NCBI RefSeq assembly: GCF_003977605.1
Contig: NZ_RYYU01000001.1
Coordinates: forward strand, 499,175-563,174
From: Prevotella koreensis
GTDB taxonomy: Bacteria; Bacteroidota; Bacteroidia; Bacteroidales; Bacteroidaceae
DNA: 64,000 nucleotides
Direction: 5' to 3'
In this document: positions 1 to 7,519 of the stretch, in pieces
How the letters are laid out: the number at the start of each line of letters is the position of its first letter
How positions within the stretch are numbered: the first letter of the stretch is position 1
The notes under the pieces: model-generated
Databases searched by the model: none
What the model was told of the DNA's origin: nothing
What the model saw: the letters and a program-made list of their open reading frames with translations, nothing else
Program-made: the position numbers and the translations under genes

Positions 1-1
1 G

Positions 2-157
2 CAATGGGTGGCTTTTGCTGTGGTTGCTGTCGGATTGAGGTTACTGACCGGGTCGTTCTTTATGGCACTGGGCATATTCATGTTGCTGTTGCTTATCGAT
101 TTTTTCATTGTGCAGTGGGAGAAGAAGCGCAATGACAAAGATGATGACTTGTTGTGA
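2..157 (+). CDS. C-terminal end of a membrane protein (partial)
   Basis: An open frame enters from the window edge and stops at TGA. The 51 visible residues contain a long hydrophobic stretch, enough for one or two membrane segments, then a charged tail rich in Lys, Asp and Glu that would lie in the cytoplasm. The stop is 19 bases before the next likely start, so the two genes probably share a transcript. The family cannot be told from this fragment. Confidence 0.6.
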   Translation, partial: QWVAFAVVAVGLRLLTGSFFMALGIFMLLLLIDFFIVQWEKKRNDKDDDLL

Positions 158-176
158 CCATTGCGAAAATAGATTT

Positions 177-1733
177 ATGATGGAGCGACTTATTGAACTT
201 TACCGCAAGTATAAGGGTGAAGATCCCGTTGCAACAGAAAAAATGGCCGGTGCGGGAAGCAACCGTAGTTATTTCAGAATTATCGTCCGAGACGGTTTCA
301 CGATTGTAGGTGTTGTCGGCACAAGTCGTGAGGAGAACCATGCTTTTGTCTATCTTTCGCGCCATTTCGAGCATCGCCGCTTACCTGTGCCGCGTGTTCT
401 TGCCGTTGCCGACGATGAGATGTGCTATCTGCAGGAAGACCTCGGTTCGCTATCTCTTTTCGATGCCCTGCGTGGCGGACGTGAAGCGGGAGGCAGATAT
501 AACCAGAGAGAGAAGCAGTTGCTCGTTGAGACGATACGCCAACTGCCCAATATACAGATACGTGGAGCGAGAGAGTTGGATTGGAGCAACTGCTATCCGC
601 AGCCGGAGTTTGATGTTGACTCAGTGCTCTTCGACCTAAACTATTTCAAATATTGCTTCCTGAAGCCTGCCGGAATAGACTTCCACGAACTGAAACTCGA
701 AGCAAACTTCCGTCTTTTCGCCAAAGACCTTACCGAAGAAAAGTGTGATAGTTTCCTTTACCGGGATTTCCAAGCACGCAATGTTATGCTGAAGGCCGAC
801 GTGAACGGAGGTACGGAAAATTCGTTATACTTCATTGATTTCCAGGGCGGAAGGCGTGGACCGTTCTACTATGACCTCGCCTCATTCCTTTGGCAGGCAT
901 CTGCGAGATACTCACACAAACTGCGTCGCGAACTCGTTTACGAGTATTACGACTCCCTGCGCAATTATATCGAGGTGCCTTCGGTGCGCCATTTCGTTCG
1001 CAGATTGTCGTTGTTCGTGCTTTTCCGCACCATGCAGGTGCTCGGAGCATACGGTTTCAGAGGTTATTTCGAGCGCAAGCAGCATTTCATTGACAGCATA
1101 CCTCCGGCAATACAGAACCTTCGCGAACTGTTGGAACTTGATGCTTTCCCATATCCTTACATGATGGAAATGCTCCGTAGGCTTACCGAACTACCTCAGT
1201 TTGCCATTCGTGAAGACTCTGTAAAGGAGCGTGCCGACGGATATAAGACCGCCGAGAACGATGTCTATAAGGCTCACCCGAAGGACGGACCGGCAACTTT
1301 CTCAAAGTATGACGGTAAAGGTCCGCTTGTGGTGCGTGTTTATAGTTTCTCCTATCGCAAGGGAATACCTGAAGACGAGAGTGGCAACGGAGGCGGCTAT
1401 GTGTTCGATTGCCGTTCGACCCACAACCCCGGACGTTACGAACCATACAAGAAACTTACGGGACTTGACGAGCCTGTGATACGTTTCCTTGAGGATGACG
1501 GAGAGATACTCACGTTTCTTTCACACGTCTATGAACTTGCTGATGCGCATGTGGAGCGTTACATTCAGCGTGGTTTCACATCACTGATGTTCTCGTTCGG
1601 CTGCACCGGTGGTCAGCATCGCTCGGTATATAGTGCCCAACACCTTGCAGAGCATATCAGCAGAAAGTATGGAGTGGAGGTGCGTGTGTGCCATCGCGAG
1701 CAAAACATTGTCCAAATGTTCCCTGCAAAATAG
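177..1733 (+). CDS. Aminosugar kinase (AmgK-like) fused to RapZ C-terminal domain
   Basis: The first ~360 residues resemble the aminoglycoside-phosphotransferase-like sugar kinases (AmgK group), which put phosphate on the anomeric carbon of MurNAc/GlcNAc in cell wall recycling. The catalytic loop YRDFQARNV (about 195-203) and the metal-binding IDFQ (about 219-222) are visible. From about 382 to the end the protein matches the C-terminal domain of RapZ, including GCTGGQHRSVY near 475. The N-terminal P-loop kinase part of RapZ is absent. RapZ in enterobacteria senses glucosamine-6-phosphate and steers an sRNA; a sensing role here is inference. I chose the ATG at 177 because earlier in-frame starts lie inside the upstream gene; ATG at 180 is equally possible. 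A MurU-like partner lies ~39 kb away. Confidence 0.8.
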   Translation: MMERLIELYRKYKGEDPVATEKMAGAGSNRSYFRIIVRDGFTIVGVVGTSREENHAFVYLSRHFEHRRLPVPRVLAVADDEMCYLQEDLGSLSLFDALRGGREAGGRYNQREKQLLVETIRQLPNIQIRGARELDWSNCYPQPEFDVDSVLFDLNYFKYCFLKPAGIDFHELKLEANFRLFAKDLTEEKCDSFLYRDFQARNVMLKADVNGGTENSLYFIDFQGGRRGPFYYDLASFLWQASARYSHKLRRELVYEYYDSLRNYIEVPSVRHFVRRLSLFVLFRTMQVLGAYGFRGYFERKQHFIDSIPPAIQNLRELLELDAFPYPYMMEMLRRLTELPQFAIREDSVKERADGYKTAENDVYKAHPKDGPATFSKYDGKGPLVVRVYSFSYRKGIPEDESGNGGGYVFDCRSTHNPGRYEPYKKLTGLDEPVIRFLEDDGEILTFLSHVYELADAHVERYIQRGFTSLMFSFGCTGGQHRSVYSAQHLAEHISRKYGVEVRVCHREQNIVQMFPAK

Positions 1734-1761
1734 TCAAACGGCACGCGGATAACCATTGTCT

Positions 1762-1849
1762 GAATTTCAAATTCGCCCAAATTGCAAACCAATTTCGCCC
1801 ATTTTGCTCAGTAATTTCGGCTGTTTTGGTTTGCAATTTCGCCCATTTT
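1762..1849. repeat. 22-bp-period repeat array A (4 units)
   Basis: Four consecutive 22-base units, read best on the minus strand, share a core close to TGGGCGAAATT followed by variable bases. The third unit is the most degenerate (GCCGAAATT). Related arrays with the same period occur near 13.3 kb and 51.8 kb. The array fills most of the gap between the kinase/RapZ gene and the promoter of the HD gene. No reading frame or known element explains it. Confidence 0.85.
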
Positions 1850-1902
1850 ACAAACTCCATACATGCCGAACAACATACTGCGGATAGCATAATGTCTTAT
1901 TA

Positions 1903-1934
1903 TTTGGACGTTAGGATATTATTTTCTACCTTTG
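1903..1934 (+). promoter_or_regulatory. Bacteroidetes-type promoter for the HD-domain gene
   Basis: TTTG at 1903-1906 and TACCTTTG at 1927-1934, 20 bases apart, fit the sigma-ABfr -33/-7 pattern. The ATG is only five bases after the -7 box, so the transcript would be practically leaderless. Confidence 0.65.
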
Positions 1935-1938
1935 CATC

Positions 1939-3159
1939 ATGAATGATTCGAAGATAATAAACGATCCGGTATTCGGGTTCATCAAAATACCGCGCGGTCT
2001 TATTCTCTCAATAGTGAAGCATCCGTTGATGCAAAGACTGACGCGTATAAGACAGTTAGGACTTGCCAACGCTGTCTATCCCGCAGCACAGCACACTCGT
2101 TTTCAGCACTCGATTGGTACTTTCCATCTGATGAGTGAGGCGATAACGAGCCTTACCGGCAAGGGGATATTCATTTTCGATTCGGAAGCAGAGGCTGTCG
2201 GAGCGGCCATATTGATGCATGACATCGGGCATGGGCCGTTTTCGCATGTCCTTGAAAACACTCTTATATCCGGCATCTCGCATGAAGAAATATCGCTCAT
2301 GATGATGGAGCAGATAAACCGTGAGATGAACGGTGCGCTCAACCTTACGCTGAAGATATTCAAGGATGACTATCCCAAGCGTTTCCTTCACCAGTTGATA
2401 AGTTCGCAACTCGACATGGATCGCCTCGACTATTTGCGCCGTGACAGTTTTTTCACAGGCGTGAATGAGGGTAATATCGGTTCGGCACGCATAATAAAGA
2501 TGCTCAATGTGGTGGATGATCAACTCGTGGTAGAGTCGAAAGGTATATACTCGATAGAGAACTATCTCACATCGCGGCGACTGATGTACTGGCAAGTTTA
2601 TCTGCACAAGACTGCCGTGGCGTGCGAGAAAGTGCTTGTAAACACCCTGTTACGTGCCAAGCGTCTTGCATCAGAAGGTAAGGACGTTTTCGCTCCGCCG
2701 TGCTTGAAGTATTTCCTGACAAGAGAAGTTGACGGCAGAATGTTCAGAAATTCGCCCGATGCCCTGCTGAATTACGGACAACTCGATGACAACGACATCT
2801 GGAGTGCAATGAAAGTATGGGCGCAGAGCGATGATAAAATACTCTCGCTGCTGGCCTCTGACATGCTCAATCGCAACATATTCAAGGTGGAAGTGAGCAG
2901 CGAGCCGATTACAGAAGAGCGCATCGCCGAACTGCGTGAGCAACTCACAAAGATATACGGAGTGAGCATTGAAGAGGCTGAGTATCTAATGAGTGTGAAC
3001 ACCATTCAGAAAGACATGTATGATGTTAACGAAGACCGCATATCAATTCTATATAAGGATGGTATGATAAAAGACATATCAGAATCGTCGGAAATACTGA
3101 ACGTGGGACTCCTTTCCAAAAAAATTCGTAAATATTATCTATGTTATCAACGTTTTTAA
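1939..3159 (+). CDS. HD-superfamily phosphohydrolase (COG1078 type)
   Basis: The protein of 406 residues carries the HD metal-binding signature: RFQHSIG with His57, then HDIGHGPFSH with His94-Asp95, and a later DMDRLDYLRRD segment. This arrangement is that of the dGTPase/SamHD1-related hydrolases in COG1078, which are soluble enzymes thought to act on nucleotides; the substrate here is unknown. Length is normal for the family. The ATG follows the -7 box directly, and no Shine-Dalgarno sequence is expected in this phylum. It lies just before the lipid A genes but has its own promoter, as does lpxD, so a functional link to lipid A is not implied. Confidence 0.85.
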   Translation: MNDSKIINDPVFGFIKIPRGLILSIVKHPLMQRLTRIRQLGLANAVYPAAQHTRFQHSIGTFHLMSEAITSLTGKGIFIFDSEAEAVGAAILMHDIGHGPFSHVLENTLISGISHEEISLMMMEQINREMNGALNLTLKIFKDDYPKRFLHQLISSQLDMDRLDYLRRDSFFTGVNEGNIGSARIIKMLNVVDDQLVVESKGIYSIENYLTSRRLMYWQVYLHKTAVACEKVLVNTLLRAKRLASEGKDVFAPPCLKYFLTREVDGRMFRNSPDALLNYGQLDDNDIWSAMKVWAQSDDKILSLLASDMLNRNIFKVEVSSEPITEERIAELREQLTKIYGVSIEEAEYLMSVNTIQKDMYDVNEDRISILYKDGMIKDISESSEILNVGLLSKKIRKYYLCYQRF

Positions 3160-3170
3160 GGAAAAACGAT

Positions 3171-3178
3171 TACCTTTG
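3171..3178 (+). promoter_or_regulatory. -7 box upstream of lpxD
   Basis: TACCTTTG followed by a ~29-base leader to the lpxD ATG. A T-rich stretch around 3152-3157 is a weak candidate -33 element. Confidence 0.55.
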
Positions 3179-3207
3179 CAACTGATTTTGTATATATAAT
3201 AAGAAAG

Positions 3208-4251
3208 ATGGAATTTACCGCAAAGCAAATTGCCGGATTTATACAGGGTGAAATAGAGGGCGACGAAAATGCCAAGATAAACTCTTTTGCCAAAATAGAA
3301 GAAGGTAAAGAAGGGGCTATTTCTTTCCTCTCAAATCCCAAATACACTCATTTTATTTATGATACGGAGTCGAGTGTGGTGCTGATAAATAGAGACCTCG
3401 TACTCGAAAAACCGGTCAAGACAACACTCATCAGAGTGGATAACGCATACGATTGCGTGGCCAAACTATTGCAAATCTATCAGCAGATGCAACCCGGACG
3501 CACGGGTATCGACCCGAAAGCGAGCGTTGCAGAAAATGCAAAGATAGGCGAGGGGTGCTATGTTGGGCCGTTCGCAGTGATTGAGGAGGGCGTAGAGATA
3601 GGAGACAACACTCAGATTTATCCCAATACGGTAATCTGTAAGTGTACTAAGGTGGGTTGCGGATGCGTAATCTACCCTAACGTCACTATCTATCACGACT
3701 GTCGAGTAGGCAATCGGGTTACCATACACTCCGGAAGCGTGATAGGAGCCGATGGTTTCGGCTTTGCTCCGAACGAAAATGGTTATGATAAGATACCGCA
3801 GATAGGCATCGTTACAATAGAAGACGACGTGGAAATAGGCGCGAATACATGTGTTGACCGCTCGACAATGGGAAGCACGATTATCAGAAAAGGTGTCAAA
3901 CTTGACAACCTTGTGCAGATTGCACACAATGTTGAAGTTGGCGAAAATACGGTAATGTCTGCTCAAGTGGGACTTGCCGGTAGCACGAAAGTTGGAAAAT
4001 GGTGCATGTTCGGAGGTCAGGCAGGCTGCGCCGGACATATCACCGTGGCCGACAAGACATTTGTCGGAGCGCAATGCGGTGTCATTAGCAATACGAAAGG
4101 CAATGGAGAGAGCCTTATAGGAAGTCCTGCAACCGACCCGAAGGAATTTTTCCGCGCATTCGCCGTATATAAGAAGTTGCCCCAGATTTACAAAGAGATT
4201 GCACAGTTAAAGCGTGAACTCGAAGAAATGAAAGAGGTAAAGAAAGTATAA
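3208..4251 (+). CDS. lpxD: UDP-3-O-acylglucosamine N-acyltransferase LpxD
   Basis: LpxD adds the second hydroxyacyl chain to UDP-3-O-acylglucosamine in lipid A synthesis, in the cytoplasm. The 347 residues show the N-terminal uridine-binding domain (about 1-100), then a long run of hexapeptide repeats of the left-handed beta helix (about 100-310) and a helical C-terminus rich in Lys and Glu. The catalytic histidine is His240 in [11 protein letters not shown]. Length matches the family. The gene heads lpxD, lpxC-fabZ and lpxA, all on the same strand with short gaps, a typical Bacteroidetes order. Confidence 0.95.
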   Translation: MEFTAKQIAGFIQGEIEGDENAKINSFAKIEEGKEGAISFLSNPKYTHFIYDTESSVVLINRDLVLEKPVKTTLIRVDNAYDCVAKLLQIYQQMQPGRTGIDPKASVAENAKIGEGCYVGPFAVIEEGVEIGDNTQIYPNTVICKCTKVGCGCVIYPNVTIYHDCRVGNRVTIHSGSVIGADGFGFAPNENGYDKIPQIGIVTIEDDVEIGANTCVDRSTMGSTIIRKGVKLDNLVQIAHNVEVGENTVMSAQVGLAGSTKVGKWCMFGGQAGCAGHITVADKTFVGAQCGVISNTKGNGESLIGSPATDPKEFFRAFAVYKKLPQIYKEIAQLKRELEEMKEVKKV

Positions 4252-4286
4252 GGTATAATAGTAACAGATAATTAAAAACTCACAAT

Positions 4287-5672
4287 ATGTCAAAGCAAAC
4301 AACTCTAAAAGGAAGTTTCGCTCTTTGCGGTAAAGGACTTCACACCGGACTAAGCCTCACCGTAACGTTTAATCCCGCAGCAGAGAATACGGGATATAAG
4401 ATACAGCGAATAGACCTTGACGGGCAACCGATTATCGATGCTGTCGCAGAAAATGTGGTAGAAACAACGCGCGGCACGGTTATCGGTAAGAAAGACATCA
4501 GAATCTCGACCATAGAGCACGCAATGTCGGCACTTTATGCTATGGGAATAGACAACTGTCTGATGCAGGTGAACGGTCCGGAGTTTCCGATACTCGATGG
4601 ATCTGCAACAATGTATGTAGATAAGATTAACGAAATAGGCATCGAGGAGCAGAACGCACCAAAGGACTACTACGTAATACGTCACAAGCATGAGGTGATA
4701 GACGAGAAAAGCGGCTCTGTTATAACAATCCTTCCGGATGAGGAGTTCTCAATCACCGCTATGTGTTCGTTTGATTCGAAATTCATAAACAGCCAGTTCG
4801 CATCGCTCGACAATATGGAAAAATATGCCGATGAAGTGGCTGCGGCACGCACATTCGTATTCGTGCGTGATATTGAACCATTGCTGAACGCTAATCTGAT
4901 AAAGGGCGGCGACCTGAATAACGCTATCGTAATATATGAACAGAAAACCACACAGGAGCGTCTCGACAAACTTGCCGACCTGCTCGGAGTGGCACACATG
5001 GATGCAAACAACATCGGATATATACAGCACAAACCGCTTGTGTGGGAGAACGAGTGTACTCGTCACAAACTACTTGACATAATTGGCGATATGGCGCTGA
5101 TAGGAAAGCCGATAAAGGGACGTATCATTGCTACTCGTCCGGGGCATACTATCAACAATAAATTTGCCCGCATGATGCGCAAGGAAATACGCAAACACGA
5201 GGTACAGGCTCCGTTCTACAACCCTAACGAAGCACCGGTGATGGACGTGAATCGTATTCGCGAACTGCTCCCGCACCGCTATCCCATGCAACTTGTTGAC
5301 AAGGTGATTTCTCTCGGCCCAACGAGCATCGTGGGATTGAAGAACATTACAAGCAACGAGCCTTTCTTCCAAGGACATTTCCCACAGGAACCGGTTATGC
5401 CCGGAGTGCTGCAAATTGAGGCAATGGCACAGTGTGGAGGACTTCTCGTGCTTAATAATGTCGAGGAACCTGAAAAGTGGAGCACATATTTCCTCAAGAT
5501 AGACGATGTGAAGTTCCGCCAAAAGGTGGTGCCCGGTGACACGCTTCTTTTCAAAGTTGACCTGCTTGCACCGGTACGTCACGGCATATCTTCGATGAAA
5601 GGATATATGTTTGTGGGTGACCAAGTTGTCAGTGAGGCAACGTTCACGGCGCAGATAGTGAAGAACAAGTAA
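4287..5672 (+). CDS. lpxC: Fused LpxC deacetylase / FabZ dehydratase
   Basis: This is the bifunctional protein known in Bacteroidetes: LpxC, the committed zinc deacetylase of lipid A synthesis, joined to FabZ, the 3-hydroxyacyl-ACP dehydratase. In the LpxC half (about 1-305) the zinc ligands are His78 in EHAMSA and His260/Asp264 in RHKLLDIIGD. In the FabZ half (about 320-461) the catalytic pair is His364 in GHFP and Glu378 in LQIEAMAQ. At 461 residues the length equals the two domains with a short linker. Fusion places lipid A commitment and the competing fatty acid step on one transcript at equal dose. The gap to lpxD is 35 bases. Confidence 0.95.
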   Translation: MSKQTTLKGSFALCGKGLHTGLSLTVTFNPAAENTGYKIQRIDLDGQPIIDAVAENVVETTRGTVIGKKDIRISTIEHAMSALYAMGIDNCLMQVNGPEFPILDGSATMYVDKINEIGIEEQNAPKDYYVIRHKHEVIDEKSGSVITILPDEEFSITAMCSFDSKFINSQFASLDNMEKYADEVAAARTFVFVRDIEPLLNANLIKGGDLNNAIVIYEQKTTQERLDKLADLLGVAHMDANNIGYIQHKPLVWENECTRHKLLDIIGDMALIGKPIKGRIIATRPGHTINNKFARMMRKEIRKHEVQAPFYNPNEAPVMDVNRIRELLPHRYPMQLVDKVISLGPTSIVGLKNITSNEPFFQGHFPQEPVMPGVLQIEAMAQCGGLLVLNNVEEPEKWSTYFLKIDDVKFRQKVVPGDTLLFKVDLLAPVRHGISSMKGYMFVGDQVVSEATFTAQIVKNK

Positions 5673-5722
5673 TAGACTGACTCTGATATACTGCCTGCAA
5701 GGGCGGCATTTATAACCATTGA

Positions 5723-5760
5723 AAGACCCGAATCCCTTTTAGGTCTTCCCGAACTTCGGG
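5723..5760 (+). promoter_or_regulatory. Two small hairpins between lpxC-fabZ and lpxA
   Basis: The 112-base gap holds AAGACC/GGTCTT (5723-5728 with 5742-5747) and, directly after, CCCG/CGGG around CCCGAACTTCGGG (5748-5760). Neither is followed by a T run, so they do not look like terminators. They could be RNA processing or attenuation structures, or remains of an intergenic repeat; no evidence distinguishes these. Confidence 0.3.
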
Positions 5761-5784
5761 TTAGAGAGGGATAAACTTAAATCT

Positions 5785-6558
5785 ATGGCAAACCAGATAA
5801 GTCCTTTAGCATTCGTTCATCCCGAGGCGATACTCGGCGATGGCAACATCATCGGACCATTTTGCTACATCGACCGTAATACCGTTATCGGTGATAATAA
5901 CGTGATGCAGAACAGCGTCACGGTGAATTACGGAGCACGTATCGGTTCGGGCAATGAGGTATTCCCCGGCGCAAGTCTTTCTACTAAGCCGCAAGACTTG
6001 AAGTTTCAAGGCGAAGACTCTATCTGCGAGATAGGCAATAACAACTCTATCCGTGAGAATGTAACCATTTCAAGGGGTACGGCAAGCAAAGGCAAAACCA
6101 CCGTAGGCAATAATAACCTGCTGATGGAGAACATGCACATTGCCCACGATTGTGTTGTAGGTTCAAACTGCATAATCGGCAATTCCACAAAATTTGCCGG
6201 AGAGGTTACCGTTGACGACTGTGCCATTATTTCCGCATCGGTGCTTATTCATCAGTTCTGTCGCATCGGCGGATACGTTATGGTGCAGGGTGGAAGTCGT
6301 TCGTCACAAGATATTCCGCCGTATATAATTGCCGGAAAAGAACCTATACGATATGCGGGAGTAAACCTTATAGGTCTGCGCCGCCGTGGATATAGCAACG
6401 AACAGATAGAACAGATACACACGGCCTATCGTCTTCTCTATTCCAAGGGACTGCTTTCAGAGGGTGTCGAGGAAATAAAGAACAGTCTTCCGATGACTCC
6501 TGAGATAAAGTATATCATTGATTTCGTTGAGAGTTCCAAGAGAGGAATATTGAGATAA
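5785..6558 (+). CDS. lpxA: Acyl-ACP--UDP-GlcNAc O-acyltransferase LpxA
   Basis: LpxA catalyses the first step of lipid A synthesis, moving a hydroxyacyl chain from ACP to UDP-GlcNAc. The 257 residues give hexapeptide repeats over about 1-190 and the C-terminal helical domain that closes the active site. The catalytic histidine is His121 in NMHIAHDCVVGSN. Length is standard. The gene is downstream of lpxC-fabZ and its stop is one base before the GTG start of miaA, so the two are almost certainly co-transcribed and translationally coupled. Confidence 0.95.
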   Translation: MANQISPLAFVHPEAILGDGNIIGPFCYIDRNTVIGDNNVMQNSVTVNYGARIGSGNEVFPGASLSTKPQDLKFQGEDSICEIGNNNSIRENVTISRGTASKGKTTVGNNNLLMENMHIAHDCVVGSNCIIGNSTKFAGEVTVDDCAIISASVLIHQFCRIGGYVMVQGGSRSSQDIPPYIIAGKEPIRYAGVNLIGLRRRGYSNEQIEQIHTAYRLLYSKGLLSEGVEEIKNSLPMTPEIKYIIDFVESSKRGILR

Positions 6559-6559
6559 G

Positions 6560-7468
6560 GTGTTAAAGAAAGGTTTTCTTATTGTAATACTCGGCCCCAC
6601 AGGCGTAGGCAAGACAGAACTTTGTCTCAGTGTGGCCGAGCATTTTCATATACCTATAATAAACGCGGACTCCAGACAAATATTCCGCGACATACCAATA
6701 GGTACTGCTGCACCGACAATCGAACAACAGTCGAGGGTGAAGCATTTCCTTGTCGGAACTCACGACATTTGCGATTATTACAGTGCCTCATCTTACGAAC
6801 AGGATGCTCTGACGTTGATTGGCAAGCAGTTGGAAACAGACAACTTGGCATTGCTCACCGGCGGAAGCATGATGTATATTGATGCGGTATGCAAAGGCAT
6901 TGACGATATTCCTACTATCCGTGAGGATATTCGCATTGAGATGAAACGCAGATATGCCGAAGAGGGACTTGACTCGCTTGTTGAGGAACTGCGAAGGCTT
7001 GACCCTTGCCATTATGAGATTGTAGATAAGAAAAACCATCGCCGCGTTATACATGCCCTGGAGATATGTCACCAGACCGGCAAGACATATACATCGTTCA
7101 GAAAAGACGAGAAAAAAGAACGTCCGTTCAATATAATAAAGATAGGACTTGACCGTCCAAGAGAAGAACTTTACGAGCGAATAAATCTCCGTGTGGATAG
7201 TATGATTGCCGACGGACTTGTGGATGAGGCGCGCCGTATGCTCCCTTTTAGAAACGAGAATGCCTTGAATACAGTAGGATATAAGGAGATATTCACTTAT
7301 TTCGATGGCGTTTTGCAACTCGATGAGGCAATAGAGCGTATCAAAGGGAATACACGTAGGTATTGCCGAAAGCAACTTACATGGTTCAAGCGCGATGAAG
7401 AAATAAGGTGGTTCTCACCAAACAATGTTGAAGAAATCATAAATTATATAGAAAGCGTTGTCAACTGA
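6560..7468 (+). CDS. miaA: tRNA dimethylallyltransferase MiaA (copy 1)
   Basis: MiaA transfers a dimethylallyl group to A37 of tRNAs that read codons starting with U. The 302 residues begin with the P-loop GPTGVGKT (12-19) and the family motif NADSRQ (35-40), followed by the tRNA-binding helical region. The later motif LNTVGYKEI, conserved in MiaA, is intact. The start is GTG at 6560, set by alignment of the N-terminus and by the one-base gap to lpxA. A second, more divergent miaA lies at 21.2 kb; this copy looks like the canonical one. Confidence 0.93.
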   Translation: MLKKGFLIVILGPTGVGKTELCLSVAEHFHIPIINADSRQIFRDIPIGTAAPTIEQQSRVKHFLVGTHDICDYYSASSYEQDALTLIGKQLETDNLALLTGGSMMYIDAVCKGIDDIPTIREDIRIEMKRRYAEEGLDSLVEELRRLDPCHYEIVDKKNHRRVIHALEICHQTGKTYTSFRKDEKKERPFNIIKIGLDRPREELYERINLRVDSMIADGLVDEARRMLPFRNENALNTVGYKEIFTYFDGVLQLDEAIERIKGNTRRYCRKQLTWFKRDEEIRWFSPNNVEEIINYIESVVN

Positions 7469-7480
7469 TACGCTTTTTTT
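7452..7480 (+). terminator. Possible terminator after miaA
   Basis: AAAGCG and CGCTTT pair around a 13-base loop that contains the miaA stop codon, and a run of T follows. The stem is short, so termination may be partial. The T run also lies within the promoter region of the next gene. Confidence 0.4.
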
Positions 7481-7481
7481 G

Positions 7482-7489
7482 TATTTTTG
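7482..7489 (+). promoter_or_regulatory. -7 box of the penicillin-binding protein gene
   Basis: TATTTTTG fits the TAnnTTTG consensus and lies 30 bases before the ATG. Confidence 0.5.
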
Positions 7490-7519
7490 CAAAGTAATCT
7501 TTTATGAAAGAAAAGTAAT

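Noticed and set aside
2056..2607. 183-codon minus-strand frame opposite the HD gene
   Set aside because: Composition and motifs support the plus-strand HD protein; the opposite frame has no recognisable domain and arises from codon bias.
3466..4074. 202-codon minus-strand frame opposite lpxD
   Set aside because: It lies wholly inside a clear lpxD and has no promoter or family features.
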